Source: UBA8514 sp034933685 (lineage in GTDB: Bacteria > Bacillota > Clostridia > Lachnospirales > Anaerotignaceae). Taken from it: a DNA stretch of 64,000 nt. The DNA is taken from NCBI GenBank assembly GCA_034933685.1, contig JAYFNB010000033.1, positions 18,459 to 82,458 of the forward strand, written 5' to 3'. The notes below the pieces were generated by a model, which did no database searches, was not told the DNA's origin, and saw only the letters and a list, made by a program, of their open reading frames with translations. Shown piece by piece: positions 27,042-35,258 of this stretch. The position numbers and the translations under genes were made by a program. Positions within the stretch are counted from its first letter, which is position 1; each line of letters begins with the position of its first letter.

Positions 27042-28196
27042 ATGGTCACTGTTCAGGAAGCTAGAAAACTTACATGCAATTTGATTTCAATACCAAGCAT
27101 TAATCCCGGAGGGGATATACATGGTGCTGCTATATTTGTAAAAGAATGGCTTGAAGATATAGGTGTAGAATCTAAGATAATAAAGGTTAGCGGTGTACCA
27201 AATGTTATGGCCACTATAGGGAAAAAGGGCGGTAAGAGACTTTTGTTTAACGGTAAATTTGATGTAGTTCCTCCGGGTGATTTCAGTAAATGGGATACAG
27301 AACCATTTTTTCCAACATGTAAAGATGGATACATTTACGGCAGAGGAAGCAGTGATATGAAAAGCGGTCTTGCTGCAATGATGCTTGCAATTAAAGAAAT
27401 GAAAAAGCTAGAAGAAAAACTTCAAGGCGAGATTATTTTTATGGCTGTAGGAGATGGAGAGACTGGAGGAGTGAAAGGAACACAGACACTTCTTGAGACA
27501 TTGGGCAGCAATTATGATGGGGCTATTGTACCCGAGCCTACAGATTTTTGTGTGGAGAGCGCCCAAAGAGGATTAAGATGGGTTGAAATTAGAATAAAAG
27601 GCAGAGCAAGCCATGCCGCAAGACCTCACCTTGGAAGAAATGCTATAGAACAAGCTTCAAAAATAATAGCCGCACTAAAATCAATGACCTTTGATGTTGA
27701 AAACAATATATTTGAGGAAGCTTTAAGAAGGCCAAGCATATCTGTAAATAAGATTCATGGTGGCATTCAGAATAATATTATTGCTGAGGACTGCAAAATG
27801 CTTGTTGATAGAAGAATGCTTCCAGGTGAAACAGAGGAAAAGGTTATGAAGGAAATTGAACAAACAGTGAATTCTGTTTTGGATGAAGGATTTAGAGCTG
27901 AATTTGAGGTTGTAAGCAAGGGCTGGGATCCATACATGCTAAATCAAGATGAACCGATACTAAATACTGTTGTTAAGGCGTATGAAAAAATCACAGGAGA
28001 AAAACCTGTAATAAGAGGAAAGGGTGGATGTACTGACGCCTCGCACATATTTAAAGCTGGAATACCTGTAGTAATACTTGGACCTGGAAGCCCTGATGAG
28101 TCTCATACAACCAATGAGAAAGTGTCCATTGAGAGAATCGCTTTAACAGCAGATATACTTGTGGATGCGGCATTAAATTTCTTATCTTATAGGTAA
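27042..28196 (+). CDS. M20 family amidohydrolase-like protein with altered active site
   Basis: 384 residues from ATG 27042 after AAAGGA. Overall it is an ArgE/DapE-type M20 protein: catalytic domain 1-185, dimerisation insert starting at 'GRASHAARPHLGRNA' (188-200) and a C-terminal return with 'SHTTNEKV'. Two key positions differ. The first metal ligand, the His of the usual H-x-D, is Lys72 ('NGKFDVVP'), and the catalytic base, first Glu of D-E-E, is Gly139 ('GDGETGG'). Asp74, Asp105, Glu140 and Glu165 remain. Either chemistry is altered or the protein is no longer a hydrolase. It heads a run with a deacetylase-fold hydrolase and a TRAP transporter. Confidence 0.82.
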   Translation: MVTVQEARKLTCNLISIPSINPGGDIHGAAIFVKEWLEDIGVESKIIKVSGVPNVMATIGKKGGKRLLFNGKFDVVPPGDFSKWDTEPFFPTCKDGYIYGRGSSDMKSGLAAMMLAIKEMKKLEEKLQGEIIFMAVGDGETGGVKGTQTLLETLGSNYDGAIVPEPTDFCVESAQRGLRWVEIRIKGRASHAARPHLGRNAIEQASKIIAALKSMTFDVENNIFEEALRRPSISVNKIHGGIQNNIIAEDCKMLVDRRMLPGETEEKVMKEIEQTVNSVLDEGFRAEFEVVSKGWDPYMLNQDEPILNTVVKAYEKITGEKPVIRGKGGCTDASHIFKAGIPVVILGPGSPDESHTTNEKVSIERIALTADILVDAALNFLSYR

Positions 28197-28220
28197 ATTA
28201 TTAAAAATGGAGATGTTGTT

Positions 28221-29075
28221 ATGAAAAAAATGCCTGTTTTGTTTACATTTGATGTTGACGGAGAAATGATTTGGCTTTGCCGCGACCCAGAAAATGCAGA
28301 CCGTCCAGTTACACTTTCGCTAGGAGAGTATGGTATTAAATGTGGTTTGCCAAGAATTCTTAAGATGATGGATAAGTATAGCATTCCAGCAACATATTTT
28401 GTTCCTGGATATATAGCTGAAAAGTATCCTCAGGTAATCCGAAGTATAGATAACGGAAAAAACGAAATTGGAAATCACAGTTACAGCCATACTTATCCTG
28501 ATAAGTTTTCCTCAAAGGAAGCAGAGTGGGAGGATTATGAAAAAGCAGAGAAAATTTTAACGGAACAGATGGGTAGAAAGCCAGTGGGTTATCGTTCTCC
28601 AGCTTGGGAGTTCAGCAAAAATACCCTTGACATAATAGAAGATATGGGAATTGAGTATTCAAGCAACATGATGGGCAGTGACAGGCTTGAATATCTTAAT
28701 ATATTTGGCAGAGAGTCAAAAATTGTTGAAATCCCAATTCATTGGGTTTTAGATGACGCAGCTTACTGGTTATACAGTGTAAGAATACCAGGTAAATCAA
28801 TGCAGCCACTTGAAGCAGTTGAAAAATATTGGATGCAGGAATTTGATGGTTTATACGAAGAGTTTATGGAAGAAGAAGAAAGAGGAGTAGATTCAGATAT
28901 TGTTTTTGTTATGACTTGCCATCCTCAAGTAATAGGAAGGCCCGCAAGAATGAAAGTACTTGAAAATCTAATTAGACATATAAAGACTTACCCAAATGTA
29001 GAATTTGTAAATGCTGCTCAGGCGGTAGAGGATTTCAGAAAAAAATATGAAAAATCGGATGCTTATTTTAGCTGA
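28221..29075 (+). CDS. Polysaccharide deacetylase (NodB-fold) family hydrolase
   Basis: 284 residues with NodB motifs: metal Asp in 'TFDVDGE' (10-14), His86 and His90 in 'GNHSYSH', and 'YRSPAWEFS' for motif 3. There is no signal peptide, so it acts in the cytoplasm. Cytoplasmic members of this fold include PuuE-type allantoinase and bacterial cyclic imide hydrolases, which open rings at amide bonds, rather than sugar deacetylases. It starts 24 bases after the M20-like gene. With PucR and amidohydrolase neighbours, an amide- or imide-directed role is the better guess; the substrate is not known. Confidence 0.82.
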   Translation: MKKMPVLFTFDVDGEMIWLCRDPENADRPVTLSLGEYGIKCGLPRILKMMDKYSIPATYFVPGYIAEKYPQVIRSIDNGKNEIGNHSYSHTYPDKFSSKEAEWEDYEKAEKILTEQMGRKPVGYRSPAWEFSKNTLDIIEDMGIEYSSNMMGSDRLEYLNIFGRESKIVEIPIHWVLDDAAYWLYSVRIPGKSMQPLEAVEKYWMQEFDGLYEEFMEEEERGVDSDIVFVMTCHPQVIGRPARMKVLENLIRHIKTYPNVEFVNAAQAVEDFRKKYEKSDAYFS

Positions 29076-29111
29076 AAATTTTTTGTTATAAAAAATAGGA
29101 GGGTTTAGATT

Positions 29112-30254
29112 ATGAAAAAAAAGATGATAGCAATTTTGGTTGCAGCCTCTGTTGCATTAACAGGCTGTGGACTATCAAGCACCACAACAACATCAGCACC
29201 GCCAAAGAACACAGAAACAAAGGAAAATTCTACTTCGGCAGAACCGGCAAAGAGTGAGAAACTTGCAAGCGATGCCACCGATGAACAAATCAATGATTAC
29301 ATAACTGCAAAGTCAGAAAACTCTGCCAAGATTGTTTTGAGGTATGCATCCACCAGTGCGGATCTTAATGGTCAGGCATACTTAAGAGGTGCAAGAGAGT
29401 TCTTAAAGGTTCTAAAAGAGGAACTTGGAGATAAAGTCGAAATACAGTATTTCCTTAACGCAACATTTGGCGGAAGTGCAGATGCTGTTTTGGGTGGGCT
29501 TCAAAATGAAACATTTGAGATGACTGACTGGCCTTTGGGAAGCTTTGCAGAATTTACCAATGCATTTCAGCCTTTAGATGTTCCATATCTTATACCTTCA
29601 TCCCAAAAGGCATATGATTTCCTTTCTGGAGAGGCTGGAGATATAATGGCTGAAAAATGTATTGAGGATACAGGAATTAAGCCAATGTATTACGGCATAA
29701 TTGGAATGCGTCAGCTTACAAACAGCAAGAAAGAAATAACATCACCTGATGATTTGGCAGGTCTTAAAATAAGGGTACAGAATAATCCGCTTCACATTGC
29801 AGGAATGAAACAGCTTGGATGTGCACCAACAGCAATGGCATTTTCTGAACTTTTTACCTCGTTACAGCAAAAGGTTATTGATGGACAGGAAAATCCTATT
29901 GAAACAATTTACAATTTCCAGTATTACGAAGTTCAAAATTATCTTTCCTTGACAAATCACCTTTGTACAGCAGGTAGTGTAGCAGTAAATAATGATTGGT
30001 ACGAAGCACTGCCAGATGATTTTAAAGCTGCTTTCGAAAAGGCAAGTGATGCTGCAGAAAAATATAGTATTAATGAGCTTACATCTGCAGAGAATGATGT
30101 TTTAGAAAAATTGAAGGCAAAAATGACTGTAACAGAGCTTACAGATGAGCAAATAGCAGTTTTCCAAGCGAAAGAAAAAGAGGCTTGGCCTGAACTAGAA
30201 GAGCTTATTGGTGCAGACTATTTCCAAAAGGTTACAAAGGCAGCAGGTTTTTAA
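29112..30254 (+). CDS. TRAP transporter substrate-binding lipoprotein (DctP)
   Basis: 380 residues, GGAGGG before the ATG. Lipobox 'LTGC' at about 16-19, then a long Thr/Ser/Glu/Lys linker (20-60) before the binding domain. 'DLAGLKIRVQNNPLHIAGMK' (in part) supplies the conserved Arg, and 'QQKVIDGQENPIETI' is a family motif. It is about 30 residues longer than the DctP at 21613 because of the linker. It feeds DctQ/DctM directly downstream; a strong hairpin lies in between. Confidence 0.9.
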   Translation: MKKKMIAILVAASVALTGCGLSSTTTTSAPPKNTETKENSTSAEPAKSEKLASDATDEQINDYITAKSENSAKIVLRYASTSADLNGQAYLRGAREFLKVLKEELGDKVEIQYFLNATFGGSADAVLGGLQNETFEMTDWPLGSFAEFTNAFQPLDVPYLIPSSQKAYDFLSGEAGDIMAEKCIEDTGIKPMYYGIIGMRQLTNSKKEITSPDDLAGLKIRVQNNPLHIAGMKQLGCAPTAMAFSELFTSLQQKVIDGQENPIETIYNFQYYEVQNYLSLTNHLCTAGSVAVNNDWYEALPDDFKAAFEKASDAAEKYSINELTSAENDVLEKLKAKMTVTELTDEQIAVFQAKEKEAWPELEELIGADYFQKVTKAAGF

Positions 30255-30265
30255 AATTTGGAGCA

Positions 30266-30286
30266 TGGGGCAGGACTTCTGCCCCA
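30266..30286 (+). other. Intercistronic hairpin between dctP and dctQ
   Basis: Perfect 8-bp stem TGGGGCAG / CTGCCCCA around GACTT, with no T run after it. GC-rich against the local background. More likely an mRNA-stabilising or attenuating element than a full terminator, allowing more binding protein than permease. Confidence 0.6.
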
Positions 30287-30337
30287 CCTATTGCTTAACG
30301 TATAAATAGCTTTAGGTGGGATTAAGGGGGAATTAAT

Positions 30338-30838
30338 ATGTCGAAAAAAATATTATGGTTTTTTGACAATATCGAATATATAATATCAACAATTTTTTCT
30401 GGCACAATGATTTGTCTTCTTTTTATTCAGGTAGTTTCAAGATATGTTTTTAGATATTCTCTTTCATTTACAGAGGAGCTTTCTGTAGTTCTTTTTATAC
30501 TATCTGTTTATTTTGGGGCAATAGGGGCTACCAGAAGGCATCAGCATTTAAGCATAGAGTTATTAACAAACATGTTTTCTAAAAAAAGAAAAATTATTGC
30601 AAATATTTTTTCTGATTTGTTTTTTATTATTGCCAATACATTCCTTACAATAGGTTGTGTTGGAGTAACAAGCAATCTTTATGTAAGAGGAATGACAACA
30701 GCAATCACAAGAATGCCTAAATGGATATTCTACGCAGTAATTCCTTTTGCACTGACTATAATTTCAATTCGTTTGATTCAGGAAATAGTGGTTTTGATAA
30801 AAAGAATTAAATCTAAAGATTATGAAATGTTAAAATAG
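30338..30838 (+). CDS. TRAP transporter small permease (DctQ)
   Basis: 166 residues, four hydrophobic helices, family pattern 'QVVSRYVFRYSLSFTEELS' and 'GAIGATRRHQHLSIE'. AAGGGGG precedes the ATG. Second DctQ in the window; it is not close to the one at 22683. Confidence 0.87.
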   Translation: MSKKILWFFDNIEYIISTIFSGTMICLLFIQVVSRYVFRYSLSFTEELSVVLFILSVYFGAIGATRRHQHLSIELLTNMFSKKRKIIANIFSDLFFIIANTFLTIGCVGVTSNLYVRGMTTAITRMPKWIFYAVIPFALTIISIRLIQEIVVLIKRIKSKDYEMLK

Positions 30839-30855
30839 AAGGGGGGAGGACTAAT

Positions 30856-32142
30856 TTGGCACTGTTCACTTTGGGAATAGTAACACTTATGATGCTGCTT
30901 ATCGGTGTGCCAATTGGTATTTCGATTTCTCTTGGATTAATAGCGTCATCAATGCTTTTTGATGTAACAACTTTGAAATTTATTGCACAATCAATGTATA
31001 CAGGTTTGGATTCATTGCCTGTTGTAGCTGTACCATGTTTTATGCTTGCAGGTTCAATCATGGAGGCAGGAGGACTTTCGAAAAGGCTCGTAAATGTGGC
31101 TGAAAAATTTGTAGGTCATTCTGTTGGAGGTTTTTGTAGTGTAACCGTAGTGGCGTGTTTGTTCTTTGGGGCTATATCCGGATCGGCACCTGCTACAGTG
31201 GCGGCCATAGGAGGAATAATGATTCCATATATGGTTAAAAGTGGATATGAAAATGATTTTTCAGCAGGGCTTGTAGCTGTTGCCGGCGGGCTTGGCATTA
31301 TTGTACCACCCAGTATACCATTTGTTATTTATGGAATTACGACGCAGACTAACATAGGAGATTTATTTATAGGAGGATTTGGACCAGCTTTATTAATTGC
31401 TATATTTTTGATTGCTGTGTCTAAATTTATATCTTATAAAAAAGGATATAAGGGTAGTGAAAAAAAGCCATCTTTAAAAGAAAAATTCGATGCAATTTGG
31501 GACGCAAAATGGGCACTTATAATGCCTGTTATCATATTAGGAGGAATATATGGTGGTGTGTTTACACCTACCGAAGCGGCAGTTGTGGCCACATTCTATG
31601 GAATTATAATTGGATTTTTTGTATACAAGGAACTTAAATTTAAAAACTTGATTTCCATACTTGATAAAAATACTTCTAATGTTGGCGGTTTTATGCTTTC
31701 TTTTGCACCTGCGGCGGCACTTGGTGCAGTATTAACAATGCTTGGTGTACCTGGAATGCTTAAGGATTTGCTTTTGAATATTTCCACTAACATATATGTA
31801 ATTATGATTATAGTTAACATATTCCTATTGTTTATAGGTATGATTTTGGATACCATTTCTGCGATAGCGGTGTTTGCACCTATACTTTATGCTATTTTAG
31901 TACCTATGGGAATAAATCCTGTTCATTTAGGGGTAATAGTTGTTGTTAATCTTGCTATAGGATTTGTTACACCACCAGTTGCAATGAATCTTTTTGTTGC
32001 TTCTACAATGACAGGTATACCAATTGACAGAATTGTTAGAAAAGCAGCTCCTTTTATTTATGCTATGATTATTGCTTTAATAATTATAACATTTGTGCCA
32101 GGTATTTCTTTAACTTTAGGCAATCTATTAAAAGCAGCATAA
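30856..32142 (+). CDS. TRAP transporter large permease (DctM)
   Basis: 428 residues beginning at TTG 30856, placed after GGGGGGAGG. Signatures 'LDSLPVVAVPCFMLAGSIM', 'FFGAISGSAPATVAAIGGIM', 'GIIVPPSIPFVIYG' and 'IGFVTPPVAMNLF' identify DctM. About twelve membrane helices. Forms the second complete TRAP system with the two preceding genes. Confidence 0.92.
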   Translation: MALFTLGIVTLMMLLIGVPIGISISLGLIASSMLFDVTTLKFIAQSMYTGLDSLPVVAVPCFMLAGSIMEAGGLSKRLVNVAEKFVGHSVGGFCSVTVVACLFFGAISGSAPATVAAIGGIMIPYMVKSGYENDFSAGLVAVAGGLGIIVPPSIPFVIYGITTQTNIGDLFIGGFGPALLIAIFLIAVSKFISYKKGYKGSEKKPSLKEKFDAIWDAKWALIMPVIILGGIYGGVFTPTEAAVVATFYGIIIGFFVYKELKFKNLISILDKNTSNVGGFMLSFAPAAALGAVLTMLGVPGMLKDLLLNISTNIYVIMIIVNIFLLFIGMILDTISAIAVFAPILYAILVPMGINPVHLGVIVVVNLAIGFVTPPVAMNLFVASTMTGIPIDRIVRKAAPFIYAMIIALIIITFVPGISLTLGNLLKAA

Positions 32143-32163
32143 AATTGAAAGGAGAAGATTGGT

Positions 32164-32823
32164 TTGAATAAAAAAATAATATTAGGAGTATCTGGAAGCC
32201 CTAGAAAAGGTGCCAATACGGATATTTTGCTTGATGTAGCCTTAAAAGCAGCAGCTGAAAATGAAAATATAGAAACGCATAAAATTTATTTAAGAGATTA
32301 TGAAATACATAACTGTGTGTCGTGTTATGCATGTTGTCAAGATGCAGCGGCGAATAACGGAGGAGAAAGAGCCTGTCTTATTTACAAAGACGGGATGGAC
32401 GAAATATATCCTTTACTTAAAGAGTGTGATGGACTTATTATTGCCACACCTGTTTATTTTGGGTCGATGTGCGCCCAAGTGAAGCAATTTATGGATCGTA
32501 CAGAAGGACTTTTGCGGTATGGAAAAAGCAAATATCAGTATGCTTTGCAAAGCAAAGTGGGCGGAGCTATTGCTGTAGGAGGAAATAGAAATGCAGGTGA
32601 AGAATTCACTTTACAGGCCATTCATTATTATTTTCATGTACATGATATGGTTGTTGTTGGGGCAGGAGGAGAACCAACACCAGGGTGCTATTTAGGTGGT
32701 GCAGGGACTACATGGCCACAGAAGGGGCAAGTAAGAGATGCCGTTCTTCAAGATGAGTTGGGAATAAAAAGCTCAAGAAATCTTGGAATTAATGTTGCTA
32801 AGACACTTACGCTTATGAAGTAA
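32164..32823 (+). CDS. NADPH-dependent FMN reductase / iron-sulfur flavoprotein
   Basis: 219 residues from TTG 32164 (AAGGAG upstream). The flavodoxin-like FMN loop reads 'VSGSPRKGANTD', followed by 'CVSCYACCQ' (near 52-60), the compact Cys motif of iron-sulfur flavoproteins, and 'TPVYFGSMCAQVKQFMDRTEG' (in part). It probably reduces a small molecule with reduced ferredoxin or NAD(P)H. Starts 21 bases after DctM, so it belongs to the same transcript. Confidence 0.82.
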   Translation: MNKKIILGVSGSPRKGANTDILLDVALKAAAENENIETHKIYLRDYEIHNCVSCYACCQDAAANNGGERACLIYKDGMDEIYPLLKECDGLIIATPVYFGSMCAQVKQFMDRTEGLLRYGKSKYQYALQSKVGGAIAVGGNRNAGEEFTLQAIHYYFHVHDMVVVGAGGEPTPGCYLGGAGTTWPQKGQVRDAVLQDELGIKSSRNLGINVAKTLTLMK

Positions 32824-32832
32824 TTTTTTGCA

Positions 32833-32865
32833 GTAAAAGGTAGGGGCATATCCCCTGCCTTTTAC
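32833..32865 (+). other. Intercistronic hairpin before the alcohol dehydrogenase gene
   Basis: GTAAAAGGTAGGGG (32833-32846) pairs with CCCCTGCCTTTTAC (32852-32865), one wobble, no T run. Resembles the GC-rich hairpin at 30266 and likely separates segments of one transcript. Confidence 0.6.
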
Positions 32866-32903
32866 CTGTACAATGGTTCTATATATTAAAAGGAGTGTTG
32901 AAA

Positions 32904-33986
32904 ATGGAACAATATGCAAGTCAATATCTTCCGAGTTATACAATAGGAGCTGATGCCTATAAAAAAGTTCATGAAGAGTGTATCAAATATGGAAGGAAAG
33001 CGATTGCCATAGGTGGTAAAAGAGCTATAAAAGCAGCTAAGCCTGTGCTTGAGGCGGCATTAAAAGACTCTGATATTAAAGTATTGGATTACGTTTGGTA
33101 TGGAGGCGAGGCCTCTTTTGAAAATGCTGAAAGGCTTATGTTACTTTCAGAATTTATGGAGGCAGATATGATTTTTGCTTTTGGAGGAGGGAAGGCACTT
33201 GATACATGTAAATACTGCTCTTGCATATCAAAAAAGCCTGTTTTCACATTTCCAACTATTGCAGGCACATGCGCTGCGGCATCTACTGAAGCAATTATGT
33301 ACTATGAAAACGGTGTTATGAGAGAAACCTATGAAACGGTTATGCCGGCTGTACATATATTTATTAATACTAAAATAATTGCAGAAGCGCCAGATGTATA
33401 TTTATGGACCGGGATAGGAGATACATTGGCAAAGCACTTTGAAACTTCATTGGCAGGAAGAAACCGTGAACTTAAACATGGAAATTCTCTTGGGGTAGAG
33501 ATGGCTGTTATGTGCTATAAACCGCTTATTAAATATGGGTTTAAAGCTTTAGAGGACTGCAAAAAAAATATGGAATCCTATGAGTTAGAACAGATATGCC
33601 TTTGTAACATAATTACCACAGGAATGGTTTCTGGATTCATAGAGAGTTCACTTAATTCTAGTATTGCGCATGCGCTTTTTTATGGAATGACTGTTCTTCC
33701 GCAGATTGAAAAAAGGCATCTTCATGGAGAAGTTGTTTCGTATGGTGTTCTGGTTTTGCTTATGTACGACGGCCAAATCGATAAAATCGACCAGCTTTAT
33801 TCATTCTATAAATTGATGAAACTTCCTACAAGGCTTTCAGACATAGAGGTGAGTTTTGACGAAATTGGACCTGTAATAAAAAAATGCCTTGATGTAGATG
33901 ACATTAAAAATGCACCTTATAAGGTAACGGAAGAAAAACTCTGTGAAGCTATAAAAAATCTTGAAGACTATAATAATAGCCATTGA
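32904..33986 (+). CDS. Iron-containing alcohol dehydrogenase, glycerol-dehydrogenase type
   Basis: 360 residues from ATG 32904, eight bases after AAAGGAG. 'FAFGGGKALDTCKY' is the NAD loop of the GldA group. Metal ligands are the Asp in 'TGIGDTLAKHFE', the His in 'SIAHALFYGM' and the His in 'RHLHGEVVSYG'. It oxidises a polyol or alcohol, or reduces the carbonyl, with NAD. Being in a set with hydrolases and a TRAP transporter, it likely works on a breakdown product of the imported compound rather than on glycerol. Confidence 0.87.
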   Translation: MEQYASQYLPSYTIGADAYKKVHEECIKYGRKAIAIGGKRAIKAAKPVLEAALKDSDIKVLDYVWYGGEASFENAERLMLLSEFMEADMIFAFGGGKALDTCKYCSCISKKPVFTFPTIAGTCAAASTEAIMYYENGVMRETYETVMPAVHIFINTKIIAEAPDVYLWTGIGDTLAKHFETSLAGRNRELKHGNSLGVEMAVMCYKPLIKYGFKALEDCKKNMESYELEQICLCNIITTGMVSGFIESSLNSSIAHALFYGMTVLPQIEKRHLHGEVVSYGVLVLLMYDGQIDKIDQLYSFYKLMKLPTRLSDIEVSFDEIGPVIKKCLDVDDIKNAPYKVTEEKLCEAIKNLEDYNNSH

Positions 33987-34022
33987 AAATAGCGTAAAAA
34001 TAAAAATAGGAGGCGCATTCAG

Positions 34023-35171
34023 TTGCTGATATCGAAAAAAATAGCTGAGTATTCTTTAAAAAATATGAAAGAATTTCTAGGAATTCTTGAAAAAACAGTG
34101 AATTTTGAATCCCATACATATGGAGATGCTACTGTTAAAAATATTTGCGGAGAATATTTAAAGAACCTTTTTGAAGGAATAGGCTTTAATATGAATAGAC
34201 TTGATGCAAAAGAAGCAGGGTTTCACATTTATGGCAAATATGGAAATGGAAGCAAAAAGATACTGCTTGTTGGACATTATGACACTGTGTTTCCAATGGG
34301 AACAACTGAGAAAAGGCCTTTTTCTATCAAAGGAAACATGGCGTGTGGTCCAGGAGTATTTGATATGAAGGGAGGAATTATTTCAGCATATATGGCCGTA
34401 AAGGCACTAAAAGAGCTTAACCTTATTGAAGACAGAGAGATAGATATATTTTTAAGCTGTGATGAAGAGGCTGGAAGTGTTACATCAAAAGAGTACATAA
34501 TGAATATGGCGAAGAAAGCGGATGCCGCTTTGGTAATGGAGCCGGGACATATAGGTGAGGGCTACGTAACTGCCGAAAGATATGGTAGGTCAGTGTATAC
34601 AATTAAAGCACATGGTGTTGAAGGGCATGCGGGAAACCGTCCAGAATACTCATCTAATGCCATTGTTGAGCTTTCGCACCAAATTGCAAAAATAAATGCG
34701 TATACAGATGCCGACCAAGGAATAACTTTTACAGCCGTGAGCATGCACAGCGGAGACGCTGGAGCAACGGCATTAATACCAGGAGAGGGATATGCAATTT
34801 TTGACATAAGATATTCCCACAGTGAACTTGAAAAAAAGGCTAGAGAGGTATTTGAATCCATTGTGCCTTTCCTTGATAATATGAAGATTGAGGTTTTGGG
34901 GGATGTTGAAAAACCATGTATTGAACAAAATGAAACGAACAAAAAGGTTTACAGTAAGGCAAAGGAAATTGTTGAAGAAATGGGGTTTGATTTTCTACCT
35001 ACCAAGCTTGGAGGAGGAAGCGACGGCAATTTTACAGCATCTGTTGGGTGTCCAACTCTTGATGGATTAGGCTTAAATGGAGAATTTTTACATAATCCAA
35101 AAGAATATATCTTAATTGATACTATTCCACAGCGGGTTGCGCTGTTGGGTGAGCTGATACGAACACTTTGA
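34023..35171 (+). CDS. M20 family peptidase, carboxypeptidase G2-like
   Basis: 382 residues from TTG 34023 after AGGAGG. All M20 ligands are in place: His and Asp of 'GHYDTVFPMG', Asp of 'GPGVFDMKGG', 'CDEEAGS' with catalytic Glu, the Glu of 'VMEPGH' and a C-terminal His in 'LHNPKEYIL'. This contrasts with the altered M20 protein at 27042 of the same cluster. Carboxypeptidase G2-type enzymes remove a C-terminal glutamate or amino acid from N-acylated compounds. It is the last gene before a terminator. It may supply the amidase activity that the first M20 protein has lost. Confidence 0.88.
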   Translation: MLISKKIAEYSLKNMKEFLGILEKTVNFESHTYGDATVKNICGEYLKNLFEGIGFNMNRLDAKEAGFHIYGKYGNGSKKILLVGHYDTVFPMGTTEKRPFSIKGNMACGPGVFDMKGGIISAYMAVKALKELNLIEDREIDIFLSCDEEAGSVTSKEYIMNMAKKADAALVMEPGHIGEGYVTAERYGRSVYTIKAHGVEGHAGNRPEYSSNAIVELSHQIAKINAYTDADQGITFTAVSMHSGDAGATALIPGEGYAIFDIRYSHSELEKKAREVFESIVPFLDNMKIEVLGDVEKPCIEQNETNKKVYSKAKEIVEEMGFDFLPTKLGGGSDGNFTASVGCPTLDGLGLNGEFLHNPKEYILIDTIPQRVALLGELIRTL

Positions 35172-35181
35172 TGAGTAGAAG

Positions 35182-35227
35182 AACAGCCTTTTAGGTTTTA
35201 AATTTACCACTGAAGGCTGTTTTTTTG
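35182..35227. terminator. Rho-independent terminator between convergent genes
   Basis: AACAGCCTT (35182-35190) and AAGGCTGTT (35213-35221) then TTTTTT. Ends the 25526-35171 cluster and lies at the end of the oppositely oriented diguanylate cyclase gene. Confidence 0.8.
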
Positions 35228-35258
35228 TTCAAATTCAGAGCTTTTCGAAGCCTTCCGT

